From the NCBI GenBank assembly GCA_009694265.1, contig SHVM01000016.1, positions 1-36,865 of the forward strand: a stretch of 36,865 nucleotides of DNA. The letters run 5' to 3'. The position numbers were made by a program, and so were the translations under genes. A model generated the notes under the pieces. It saw only the letters and a program-made list of their open reading frames with translations. It was not told the DNA's origin and did not search any database. Shown one piece after another: positions 16,624-25,443 of this stretch (position 1 is its first letter; every line of letters begins with the position of its first letter). Source of the stretch: Pseudolabrys sp. GTDB lineage: Bacteria; Pseudomonadota; Alphaproteobacteria; Rhizobiales; Xanthobacteraceae.

Positions 16624-16668
16624 CGGGGTTTTGTGTTTCGGTCTGCCGACGTGGATGATCGGGTTGCA

Positions 16669-16698
16669 TTGACATAGCGTACGGCCTGGCCGTACACT
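16669..16698 (+). promoter_or_regulatory. higBA promoter with embedded palindromic operator
   Basis: TTGACA (16669-16674) and TACACT (16693-16698) are spaced by 18 bases. The spacer and the start of the -10 element are occupied by a perfect palindrome, GTACGGCC-T-GGCCGTAC (16679-16695), a good binding site for the HigA dimer. Transcription would begin around 16704-16706, at or next to the higB ATG, so the message may be leaderless. Confidence 0.72.
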
Positions 16699-16703
16699 GC
16701 ATC

Positions 16704-16988
16704 ATGCGTATCGTCAGTTTCCGGCATAAGGACATTGAACGATTATGGCGGCGTGGCGAGGCGCGTGGTGTGGCGCGGCAATACGAGGCCAAGCTTCGCG
16801 CCATGTTGACGGTTCTCGAAGAAGCGGAAAATGTTTCGGAACTTGAAACGATCCCTGGCTGGCGGTTTCATCCTCTGAAAGGCGATCGAAGGGTCTTTTG
16901 GAGTTTGACCGTTACCCGTAATTACCGGCTCACGTTCCGGATCGAACGGTTGGTTGTGAGTGAAATAGATTTCGAGGACTACCACTAA
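16704..16988 (+). CDS. higB: Type II toxin HigB (RelE/ParE fold)
   Basis: A 94-residue basic protein of the HigB family, ribosome-dependent mRNA endonucleases that halt translation when unchecked. Family residues visible: FRHKDIERLW at the N-terminus, the middle helix pair ending VSELETIPGWRFHPLKGDRRVFWSLTV (about residues 45-72), then RNYRLTFRI and the C-terminal DFEDYH. The toxin gene precedes the antitoxin gene, the order typical of higBA. It has its own promoter and operator directly upstream. It sits between the ilvN cluster and ilvC, so it appears inserted into a biosynthetic neighbourhood. Confidence 0.92.
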   Translation: MRIVSFRHKDIERLWRRGEARGVARQYEAKLRAMLTVLEEAENVSELETIPGWRFHPLKGDRRVFWSLTVTRNYRLTFRIERLVVSEIDFEDYH

Positions 16989-16994
16989 GGACAA

Positions 16995-17294
16995 ATGGTG
17001 ATGTCGATGAAAAATCCATCTCATCCGGGCGAAGTGTTTTATTGGGGCATTCTCGAACCACTCGATATCAGCGTTGCGGAAGCCGCCCGGGCGCTGGGAA
17101 TCCGACGTGCGACCTTGTCTGCAATGGTCAATGGCCGGGCCGCCCTTTCGCCAGACTTGGCGCTCCGAATCGAAAAGGCGTTCGGGCCTAAGGTTGATTT
17201 GATGTTGCGTGTTCAGGCCGCGTATGACGTGGCCCAAGTGCGCAAGCATGCGAAGCGCATCAAGGTGAAACGCTTTGTCGCCAAGGCTGCCTAG
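16995..17294 (+). CDS. higA: Antitoxin HigA (helix-turn-helix)
   Basis: A 99-residue antitoxin and repressor that neutralises HigB and binds the operator before higB. It opens with the HigA hallmark NPSHPGEVFYWGILEPLDISVAEAARALG, and a helix-turn-helix spans about residues 27-60 (ISVAEAARALGIRRATLSAMVNGRAALSPDLALRIEKAFG). The tail is lysine-rich. It starts 6 bases after the higB stop at ATG 16995; ATGs two and four codons downstream (17001 and 17007) are alternatives. GGACAAATGG upstream gives a weak ribosome-binding site. The palindrome at 16679-16695 is its most likely target. Confidence 0.92.
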   Translation: MVMSMKNPSHPGEVFYWGILEPLDISVAEAARALGIRRATLSAMVNGRAALSPDLALRIEKAFGPKVDLMLRVQAAYDVAQVRKHAKRIKVKRFVAKAA

Positions 17295-17331
17295 ATGACA
17301 TGTCGTTTGGCGTGGGCTTGTCCTGACGGCT

Positions 17332-17337
17332 TATAAA
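17332..17337 (+). promoter_or_regulatory. Candidate -10 element for ilvC
   Basis: TATAAA lies 62 bases before the ilvC ATG, in the gap after higA. The best upstream match to a -35 (TTGGCG at 17307-17312) is poorly spaced at 19 bases. I see no leader peptide or terminator here, so ilvC seems not to share the attenuation found at ilvB. Confidence 0.35.
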
Positions 17338-17375
17338 ATCTAGAAGCAGCGCACCGAAGAACCAAGGCCGGCTGA

Positions 17376-18419
<1,044 letters not shown>

Positions 18420-18430
18420 GCTGTAGCGAC

Positions 18431-18523
18431 CTCATGGTGAGGAGCCGTGCGAAGCACGGCGTCTCGAACCATGGGGCCGCCGCATCGTTCGAGACGCCCG
18501 CTTCGCGGGCTCCTCAGGATGAG
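18431..18523. repeat. Large inverted repeat of the Bradyrhizobium GAGGAGCC...GGCTCCTC type
   Basis: The left arm (18431-18468) and right arm (18488-18523) are complementary over almost their full length. Both begin or end in CTCAT..TGAGGAGCC and GGCGTCTCGAA, and each arm has its own small hairpin (GTGCGAAGCAC, CGCTTCGCG). I recognise this as a dispersed intergenic element of Bradyrhizobium-type genomes. It lies between convergent ilvC and the transporter gene and could fold into a cruciform-like terminator. Confidence 0.8.
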
Positions 18524-18542
18524 GCCGAGAGAGGCTACGGAG

Positions 18543-20087
18543 TTACTTCTTTATTTGCTCCCCCAATCCCCGCGCTACCTCGTCGGTCGAGATACCGCCG
18601 CCGGCGCGCGCATTGGCGGCGCGCATCAGCGCGACCGGAATCGCGCCGATCAACGGCTTGAGCGCGGCGACCAGCGCCTCATCATGGGCGCGGTGCGGCG
18701 AGAGTAAAAGAATCGCGTCATAGGGCGGGATGGCGTTCCGGGGATCGTCCAGCACGGCGAGATCAAATTTGGCGATCTGGCCATCGCTGGTATAGGCCGA
18801 GATCACATCGACTTCGCCGTCGGCTACCGCTTTGTACATAAACTCGGGCTGCATCTGCCGCTGCGCGCGGAAGGCGAGCCCATAGACCTTGCCGATCGCC
18901 GCCCATTCGGGGCGCGCGAAGAATTCATAATCGCCGGCAATCGTCAGCTGCGGCGCATGCGCGGCCAAATCGGCGATGCTGCGGATGCCGAGCGCTTGCG
19001 CCTTCTTGCGCGACATCGCCAGCGCATACGCGTTCTCAAAACCAAGCCCGCCCAGCATGCGAATGCCGTGCGTGGTCTCCAGCCAGCGCGACAGTTCGCT
19101 CATCACTTCGGCGCGCGGCTTGACGTCGCCGCGGTGCATGCGGTTGGCCCAGAGCGTGCCGGAATAATCCACCGCGACATCGATCTCGTTTGACGCCAAG
19201 GCATCGAACAGCACATTCGAGCCGAGACCAGCCCGCCGCGACGCCGTGAGACCGGCCGCATTGAGCCGCTGCTCGATGAGCGCCGCCAGCACATATTGTT
19301 CGGTGAAGGTTTTGGCCCCGATGACATAAGTTGCCCGCATATGCGTGAGGCCGGGGATGAGCGCTGTCAGAGTCACCGCCACCAGGCCGAGTGCGCCGGC
19401 AGCGATCCGCATGCGGCTGCGGCCACTGACGCCGGTCTCGATCAAGCCCAGCAATTGATCGACGGTGAGCGCGAGCGCCGCGGCGGCGACGCAGCCGAAG
19501 GCCACGAACACCCAGTTTAGCGTCTGCAAGCCCGTGAAGATGTAATTGCCGAGGCTCTCTTGTCCGATCGGCGTGGCCAGCGTGGCGGTGCCGATCACCC
19601 AGACCGCGGAGGTGCGGATGCCGGCCATGATGATGGGCAGAGCGAGCGGCAGCTCGATATCGCGCAGCATCCGTCATGGCGTCACGCCGAAGATACGCGC
19701 GGCTTCGCGCAGGCGTTGATCGATGCCGTTGAGCCCGGTCACCGTGTTGCGCAGCACTGGCAGCATCGAATAGAGCGCCAGCGCCAGCACCGACGGCAGG
19801 AAGCCGAGCGCCGAAAAGCCCTTGCCGATAATGCGCTCGGACAGCGCAGATAGCGCCAGCAGCAGCGGATAGAACAGTGCCAGCAAAGCGAGGCCTGGGA
19901 TCGTCTGCACCACGCTGGCCGCACCCAGCAGGCTGGCGCGCAGCCACGGGCGGCGAATGCTGAGGATCGCGAGCGGTAAGCTGATGCCGAGCCCCAGGAC
20001 CAGCGCGGCGAGGCTCACCAGCACATGGCTTGCGAGGTAATCCGGCAGCCGCGCGAAGGCTTCGGTGAGACGAGCGTCGATCATCAT
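18543..20087 (-). pseudogene. Fused ABC permease / glycine-betaine-type binding protein (OpuCB-OpuCC like), interrupted by an in-frame TGA
   Basis: One reading frame encodes a permease domain fused to a substrate-binding domain, as in OpuBC-type osmoprotectant or EgtU-like importers. The permease part (start near 20087) includes SVVQTIPGLALLALFYPLL and YSMLPVLRNTVTGL, then IFGVTP followed by TGA at 19674-19676. The same frame resumes with RMLRDIELPLALPIIMAGIR, where family members have Trp (TGG) at the stop position. The binding domain (about 18543-19340) begins YVIGAKTFTEQYVLAALIEQ. One G-to-A change thus splits an otherwise intact gene of about 514 codons. A restart at 19670 would give a permease lacking its first helices. 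No ATPase gene for it lies nearby. Confidence 0.85.
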
Positions 20088-20209
20088 GATAGGCCGATGA
20101 TGGCATGCGGTCCGGCGCCACGGAACTCGCGTTTTCTGAACCAATATTCAGCCTATCTCTTTGGTTCGGATCGCAAAAATAGCGCGCCGCAGGCCATCGC
20201 CATCTTGAA

Positions 20210-20238
20210 ATGACAGTTCAATTACAGTCTTATGACAG
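20210..20238 (-). promoter_or_regulatory. Triple PHO box (PhoB-binding direct repeats)
   Basis: On the minus strand three 7-base units repeat at exact 11-base steps: CTGTCAT (20232-20238), CTGTAAT (20221-20227) and CTGTCAT (20210-20216). The spacers are AAGA and TGAA. This is the PHO box consensus bound by phosphorylated PhoB. The array lies between divergent genes, 123 bases from the transporter start at 20087 and 61 bases from the ATG at 20300. Its strand favours the transporter, while gene content favours the phosphatase-superfamily pair. Confidence 0.8.
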
Positions 20239-20299
20239 TGGGGCCGTGCGCTGGGTTAGCTAAAGCGCGCTCATTGCCGGGCATGGCCGTCCGCAGGTC

Positions 20300-22009
20300 A
20301 TGCTGTCCGTCGCGTCCGCACTGCTCAATCGTCTCGCGTTTTTCGAGGCGATTACCCGTCGTGACGCCGCAACCCTTGCCCTGATTGCGATCCTTCACCT
20401 CGCCGCGCTTGTCATCATGGCAACGACCGAATTCGGCATGGCGCCGAAGGCGATTTTTCTTTTCACCTGGGGCCTGCTGAATTTTTTCTGGCTTGCGGTG
20501 CTGCGGCGGCCGGCGATAGCGGCGGCGCTGTCGCTGGCGCTGATCATTGCGTTGATCCAGCTTTCGTTCTTCAAGTACGAAAAACTGATGATGACGATTA
20601 ATTTCGTCGACATGATGATTCTCGATCCCGATACGATTGCGTTCTTCCTGACCATCTATCCCGATCTCTTACAGAGAATAGTCATCGCGGCGCTTTTCGT
20701 AGTCCCGGCTCTGGCGCTGGTTTGGTGGTTCGATCCATTCCGAGTCCGGTTGCGCGCCGCGGCGGCGGGCAGTTCGTTCTGCCTCATCGGCGCCGTGGCG
20801 ATTTCGCTCGCGGCGCCTGTGCAGCCGCATGAAGCCTTCTACCCCGACGGGCACGTCTCGAAATTCATAAATTCGGGCGCCGACGCGATTCTGGAATTCG
20901 CCACGCGCGGTTATATGGAATCCGATGCGGGCGTTGCCGATAATTTCCAGCTCGCGGTTGCGGAATCCTGTCAACCGGTCGTCAAGCCGCCGCATATTAT
21001 TTTGATCCTTGACGAGTCGAGCTTCGATATCACCGCCGCGCCCGGCATCAAGGTTCCCGCCGGTTACGGCAGTCACTTCCGCTCGTTCGATGGCAAGACG
21101 CGATCGTTAATTGTCGAAGGCGCCGGCGGTCCGACCTGGTTTACCGAATACAGCGTTTTGACCGGCCTGTCCGCGCGTTCGTTTGGGCGCTTTGCTTATT
21201 TCGTCACCCGTATCGCCGTTGGCCGCGTCGAACGCGGTCTGCCACACGCGCTGAAGCGGTGCGGCTACCGGACTTTCACGCTCTATCCGGCGCGGGGAGC
21301 GTTCATGAGCGCGCGCGGGTTTCAGACGACCGCCGGCATCGAGAAGTTTTACGACGCCAAGGACATGGGCGCCAGCGGCATCGAGCCTGACTCGTTTTTC
21401 TATGACCAGACCGCGCGCGTGATCGAGCGCGAGCGCGCCAGCGGCCCGCTGTTTGTTTTCACGTATCTCACCGCCAATCATTTCCCGTGGAACTATAACT
21501 TTCGCCCGGATTTAACGCCGGACTGGCGCAATCTCGGCAACGCGCCTCACATTGAGGAATATCTGCGCCGGCAAAAGCTGAGCGAACGGGACTATGCCGC
21601 TTTTCTCGCCCGTCTGCGTCGCGACTTTCCGGCCGAATCGTTTCTGCTGGTGCGCTTCGGCGATCATCAGCCGGATTTCGCCGAGCGCATCATCGACCCG
21701 GCGTTCAGCGAACCGCAGATCGCGCGGCGCCTGCAAGCGTTCGATCCGCGCTATTTCACCACCTATTACGCAATCGACGCCGTCAATTTCAAACCGGCCG
21801 TCGTCTCATCGGCGCTCGGCACTCTGGAGGCTCCCTACCTGCCGCTGGTCATCCAGGAGGCCGCGGGCTTGCCGCTCGATCCGGCCTTTGCGGAGCAAAA
21901 GAGGATTCTCAATCGCTGCCAGGGACGGTTTTTCCTCTGCGGCAACGGCGTGGAGACGCGTCGGTTCAACCGGCTGCTGATCAACGCCGGCCTGATCAAG
22001 GGGCTGTAG
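20300..22009 (+). CDS. Membrane-anchored sulfatase/alkaline-phosphatase superfamily protein, LtaS-like (copy 1)
   Basis: A 569-residue protein with about five hydrophobic segments in the first 180 residues and a large periplasmic domain. The catalytic layout matches lipoteichoic-acid synthase and phosphoglycerol transferases. Glu239 in ILDESSFDI is a metal ligand, Thr279 in GGPTWFTEYS is the expected nucleophile, His394 lies in TANHFPWNY, and Asp455-His456 lie in VRFGDHQP. Expected activity is transfer or hydrolysis of a phospho- or sulfo-group on an envelope lipid or glycan. Candidates include phosphoglycerol transfer to periplasmic glucans (CgmB/OpgB-like), but the substrate is unknown. A PHO box array lies just upstream, suggesting phosphate control. 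It is followed after 4 bases by a same-length paralog. Confidence 0.85.
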   Translation: MLSVASALLNRLAFFEAITRRDAATLALIAILHLAALVIMATTEFGMAPKAIFLFTWGLLNFFWLAVLRRPAIAAALSLALIIALIQLSFFKYEKLMMTINFVDMMILDPDTIAFFLTIYPDLLQRIVIAALFVVPALALVWWFDPFRVRLRAAAAGSSFCLIGAVAISLAAPVQPHEAFYPDGHVSKFINSGADAILEFATRGYMESDAGVADNFQLAVAESCQPVVKPPHIILILDESSFDITAAPGIKVPAGYGSHFRSFDGKTRSLIVEGAGGPTWFTEYSVLTGLSARSFGRFAYFVTRIAVGRVERGLPHALKRCGYRTFTLYPARGAFMSARGFQTTAGIEKFYDAKDMGASGIEPDSFFYDQTARVIERERASGPLFVFTYLTANHFPWNYNFRPDLTPDWRNLGNAPHIEEYLRRQKLSERDYAAFLARLRRDFPAESFLLVRFGDHQPDFAERIIDPAFSEPQIARRLQAFDPRYFTTYYAIDAVNFKPAVVSSALGTLEAPYLPLVIQEAAGLPLDPAFAEQKRILNRCQGRFFLCGNGVETRRFNRLLINAGLIKGL

Positions 22010-22013
22010 CCCT

Positions 22014-23723
22014 ATGCGCGCCGCCGAACGAAGCCGGATATCCTGGTCCGCGCGTTTGGCCGCGGTGTTGGCGTCGCCGCGTGTGCCGATCGCCGCCATC
22101 GCGGCGCTGCATCTCGCCGCCGCGATCGCGCTCTATCGCACCGAGTACGGCTATTTTGCCGAAACTCTGGCGCTGCTGATCTGGGGCTTTCTGAATTTTG
22201 TTCTGCTGATGGTGCTGCGCCGTCCAGCGCTTTCGGCGACGGTGTCGCTGATGACGATCTCCGTCCTGATTGCGATGTCGCAATTCAAGTTCGGCATCAT
22301 GGAGATGACCGCGACATTTCTCGACGTACTGATCATCGACGCCGATATGCTGACGTTTCTGTTGGCGATTACTCCGGAGCTGCGCCTGGCGTTGCTGATC
22401 GGCGCGGCCGCGCTGATCCCGGTGACAGTGCTGCTCTGGCGGTTCGATCCGTTCCGGGTCCCGCCGCGCTGGTCGGCAACGGGAGCCGCGGTTTGCCTCA
22501 CCGGGGTGGTCGCCCTGTCGACTGCGGTTCCGGAACAGCCGTGGGAGCCGTTCGAGGGCGTCAATCACGTCTCGAATTTCACTCGCTCCGCGGTGTTGAC
22601 GCTTTCGGAACTGAGCGTGCATGGCTGGCTGGAATCGGCCAAGGCGGCGGGGCATCCGGTGCCGATGGTCGGCGAGCCGTGTCCGCCGGGGCCCAAGCGC
22701 CCGCACATCATCCTGCTGCTGGACGAGTCGAGTTTCGACATCACGGCGGCGCCGGGCATCAAGGTGCCGGATGGCTACCGCGACCATTTCCGCTCGTTCG
22801 ACGGCAAGGCGCGCTCGCTGGTGATGGAATCCACGGGCGGTCCGACCTGGTACGCCGAGTACAATGTGCTGACCGGGCTTTCGGTGCGCTCATACGGCCG
22901 CTTCATGTTCAATGTCACACGCATCGCCGCCGACCGCGTCGAGCGCGGCCTGCCGTTGGCGCTGAAACGCTGCGGCTACCGGACCTTCAGCCACTATCCA
23001 GCTTATGGCGCGTTTCTGAGCGCGCGACGGTTCCAGACCACGGCCGGCATCGACCAGTTTTTCGATCTCAAGGACATGGGCGCGCCGAACGACCTGCAGC
23101 CCGACAGCTTCTATTACGATTTTGCACGGCAGTTGATCGCGCGCGAACACGCTGCCGGTCCGCTGTTCGCATTCGTCTATGTCACGGTCAATCACTTCCC
23201 CTGGAACTGGCAGTTCCGTCCGGACCTGACCCCAGGCTGGACCGGAGCTGGCAATAGTACCGAGGTCGATGAATATATTCGCCGCCAGACCATGAGCGTG
23301 CGCGACTATGCGGACTTCTTGGCACGATTGAAGACGGATTTTCCCGGCGAGGCGTTTCTGGTGGCGCGGTTCGGCGACCACCAGCCGGCGCTATCGTCGA
23401 AAATCCTGGAGCCGGGTCTCGATCCGAAGGGGCGCGCATCGCGGATCATGAACTACGATGCCCGCTACTTCGCCACCTATTATGCCATCGACACGGTGAA
23501 TTTCGCGGCCGTCGATCTTTCCTCCGCGCTCGATACGCTCGACGCGCCCTACCTCCCGCTGGTGATCCAGGAGGCGGCCGGCGTGCCGCTCGATGCGTCT
23601 TTCGCCGAACAGAAGAAAATTCTGAACCGCTGCCACGGGCTGTTCTATCTCTGCGCCGGCGGCGCCGAGGCGCGGCGCTTCAACCGGCTGCTGATCGAAG
23701 CCGGGCTGATCAAGGGGCTTTAG
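22014..23723 (+). CDS. Membrane-anchored sulfatase/alkaline-phosphatase superfamily protein, LtaS-like (copy 2)
   Basis: A paralog of the preceding gene, also 569 residues, with the same five-helix N-terminus and periplasmic catalytic domain. The key residues are kept at matching positions: Glu238 in LLDESSFDI, Thr278 in GGPTWYAEYN, a histidine in VNHFPWNW and Asp455-His456 in ARFGDHQP. The two proteins run colinearly from end to end and share the ending RRFNRLLI.AGLIKGL, so they arose by tandem duplication. They have diverged in the membrane part and around residues 180-235. The ATG is 4 bases after the first gene's stop, so they form one transcript. Both active sites look intact, so they may act on different substrates or form a heterodimer. 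Confidence 0.85.
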   Translation: MRAAERSRISWSARLAAVLASPRVPIAAIAALHLAAAIALYRTEYGYFAETLALLIWGFLNFVLLMVLRRPALSATVSLMTISVLIAMSQFKFGIMEMTATFLDVLIIDADMLTFLLAITPELRLALLIGAAALIPVTVLLWRFDPFRVPPRWSATGAAVCLTGVVALSTAVPEQPWEPFEGVNHVSNFTRSAVLTLSELSVHGWLESAKAAGHPVPMVGEPCPPGPKRPHIILLLDESSFDITAAPGIKVPDGYRDHFRSFDGKARSLVMESTGGPTWYAEYNVLTGLSVRSYGRFMFNVTRIAADRVERGLPLALKRCGYRTFSHYPAYGAFLSARRFQTTAGIDQFFDLKDMGAPNDLQPDSFYYDFARQLIAREHAAGPLFAFVYVTVNHFPWNWQFRPDLTPGWTGAGNSTEVDEYIRRQTMSVRDYADFLARLKTDFPGEAFLVARFGDHQPALSSKILEPGLDPKGRASRIMNYDARYFATYYAIDTVNFAAVDLSSALDTLDAPYLPLVIQEAAGVPLDASFAEQKKILNRCHGLFYLCAGGAEARRFNRLLIEAGLIKGL

Positions 23724-23789
23724 GGCGGCGGGCTTTGCAAGCCGGTACGGCCCGGCTAGTTTCTAAAAAGACATCGAGAAGGGGAACGC

Positions 23790-24629
23790 ATGGCGGACGG
23801 CGCGACAGCGGCCGCGCGGCGGACGGCGCAGGCAGCAGCCGTCGCGCTTGACCGGGTCTCGGTCGCATTCCGGCTGGCCAACGGCAGCCTTTATACCGCG
23901 GTCGAGCGCGCCACGCTCAATGTCGCCGACGGCGAATTCGTCGCCATTGTGGGGCCGACCGGCTGCGGCAAATCCACGCTGCTCAATATTGCTGCCGGGC
24001 TGATGCCGCCGTCGGCGGGCCGCGTCGATATTTTTGGGGAGCCGCTCAACGCGCTCAACCGCCAGGCCGGTTACTTGTTTCAAGCCGACGCGCTGTTTCC
24101 CTGGAAGACCGCGCTGGAGAACGTCGCCATCGGGCTTGAGACCGCCGGTACGCCTTCGGGCGAGGCGCGCGAACGCGCCCAGGCCTGGCTGACGCGCGTC
24201 GGCTTAGGCTCGTTCGGCGATCGTTACCCGCACATGCTCTCGGGCGGCCAGCGCAAGCGCGTGGGGCTGGCACAGGTACTGATCCGCGATCCGAAAATCC
24301 TGCTGATGGACGAGCCGTTCGGTCCGCTCGATGCGCAGACCCGCCAGATCATGGGCAATCTGCTGCTCGATCTGTGGAGCGCCGACCGCAAGGCGGTGCT
24401 GTTCATCACGCACGATCTGGAGGAGGCGATCGCGCTTTCCGACCGCGTCGTCATCATGTCGGCGGGGCCCGCTGCGCGCATCATCGGCGACTGGCGGGTG
24501 AAGATCGCGCGCCCGCGCGATATTTCCGAGGTCAAGCTCGACGCCAAGTTCCATGAGTTGCACCGCGAAATCTGGCACACGCTCAAGGCCGAGGTGATCA
24601 AGGGCTATGAGCAGACGGAGGGTGGGTGA
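23790..24629 (+). CDS. ABC importer ATPase, NitT/TauT type (SsuB/NrtD-like)
   Basis: A 279-residue ATPase energising an importer for a nitrate-, sulfonate- or aromatic-like anion. Walker A is GPTGCGKST (about residues 55-63), and the Q-loop is YLFQADALFPWKTALENV. The ABC signature is LSGGQRKRVGLAQ, Walker B is ILLMDEP and the H-loop is FITHDLEEA. The ATG at 23790 follows GAAGGGGAAC. Its stop overlaps the start of the permease gene by one base, so the two are coupled. The substrate is not evident: the family is broad and the binding protein gene lies three genes downstream. Confidence 0.94.
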   Translation: MADGATAAARRTAQAAAVALDRVSVAFRLANGSLYTAVERATLNVADGEFVAIVGPTGCGKSTLLNIAAGLMPPSAGRVDIFGEPLNALNRQAGYLFQADALFPWKTALENVAIGLETAGTPSGEARERAQAWLTRVGLGSFGDRYPHMLSGGQRKRVGLAQVLIRDPKILLMDEPFGPLDAQTRQIMGNLLLDLWSADRKAVLFITHDLEEAIALSDRVVIMSAGPAARIIGDWRVKIARPRDISEVKLDAKFHELHREIWHTLKAEVIKGYEQTEGG

Positions 24630-25417
24630 TGCCGCGCGCGCAGCTCATCGTATTGCAGGCGCTGGTCGCAGTCGTCTCCATCGCGCTCTGGTACGCGCTC
24701 ACAACCTTTCCGGTGTTTGGCCGGCCGCTGCTGCCGCCGTTCTTCTTTTCCAATCCGGTGGAAGTGGCGCAGCAGATCGTCGCTTGGTTTGTCTCCGGCG
24801 TGATCTGGAAGCACCTCTGGGTAACATTGATCGAAGCGGTGCTGGCCTTTGTGATCGGATCGACCGGTGGCGTGCTGGTCGGCTTCTGGTTCGCGCGCCA
24901 GCCGCGCACCGCCGCGGTGTTCGATCCCTATGTGAAGATGGTCAATGCGCTGCCGCGCGTGGTGCTGGCGCCGATCTTCACGCTCTGGCTGGGCTTGGGG
25001 ATTTGGTCGAAGGTGGCGCTTGGCGTCACGCTCGTCTTCTTCATCGTGTTCTTCAACGTCTATCAGGGCGTCAAGGAAGTCAGCCCGACGGTGCTGGCCA
25101 ATGCGCGCATGCTGGGCATGAGCGAGCGGCAATTGATGCGCCACGTCTATTGGCCGTCGGCGCTGTCCTGGATGTTTTCATCGCTGCACACTTCGGTCGG
25201 CTTTGCCGTGGTCGGCGCGGTGGTGGGCGAATATCTAGGCTCGGCGGCGGGTTTGGGCTATCTGATCCAGCAGGCCGAGGGCGTGTTCGACGTGGCCGGC
25301 GTGTTCGCCGGCATGTTCGTGCTGGCGGCCTTTGTGATCGCGATCGATACGATTGTTACGATGGTCGAAAAACGCCTGCTGGTCTGGCGGCCGCTGGCGA
25401 GCGATAACAGGCCGTGA
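24629..25417 (+). CDS. ABC importer permease, NitT/TauT type (SsuC-like)
   Basis: A 262-residue inner-membrane permease with about six hydrophobic segments. The EAA loop that docks on the ATPase reads LANARMLGMSERQLMRHVYWPSALSWMF (about residues 156-183). Earlier, VNALPRVVLAPIFTLWLGLG is the typical proline-rich stretch. I choose ATG 24629, which overlaps the upstream TGA as TGATG; a GTG one codon before is possible. It should pair with the ATPase before it and the secreted binding protein encoded at 26313. Confidence 0.93.
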   Translation: MPRAQLIVLQALVAVVSIALWYALTTFPVFGRPLLPPFFFSNPVEVAQQIVAWFVSGVIWKHLWVTLIEAVLAFVIGSTGGVLVGFWFARQPRTAAVFDPYVKMVNALPRVVLAPIFTLWLGLGIWSKVALGVTLVFFIVFFNVYQGVKEVSPTVLANARMLGMSERQLMRHVYWPSALSWMFSSLHTSVGFAVVGAVVGEYLGSAAGLGYLIQQAEGVFDVAGVFAGMFVLAAFVIAIDTIVTMVEKRLLVWRPLASDNRP

Positions 25418-25443
25418 CGAATATCGGTTCCGGGGGATGATGC

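Noticed and set aside
19674-19676. TGA read as selenocysteine
   Set aside because: The position corresponds to tryptophan in homologs, I see no selenocysteine element, and ABC permeases are not selenoproteins.
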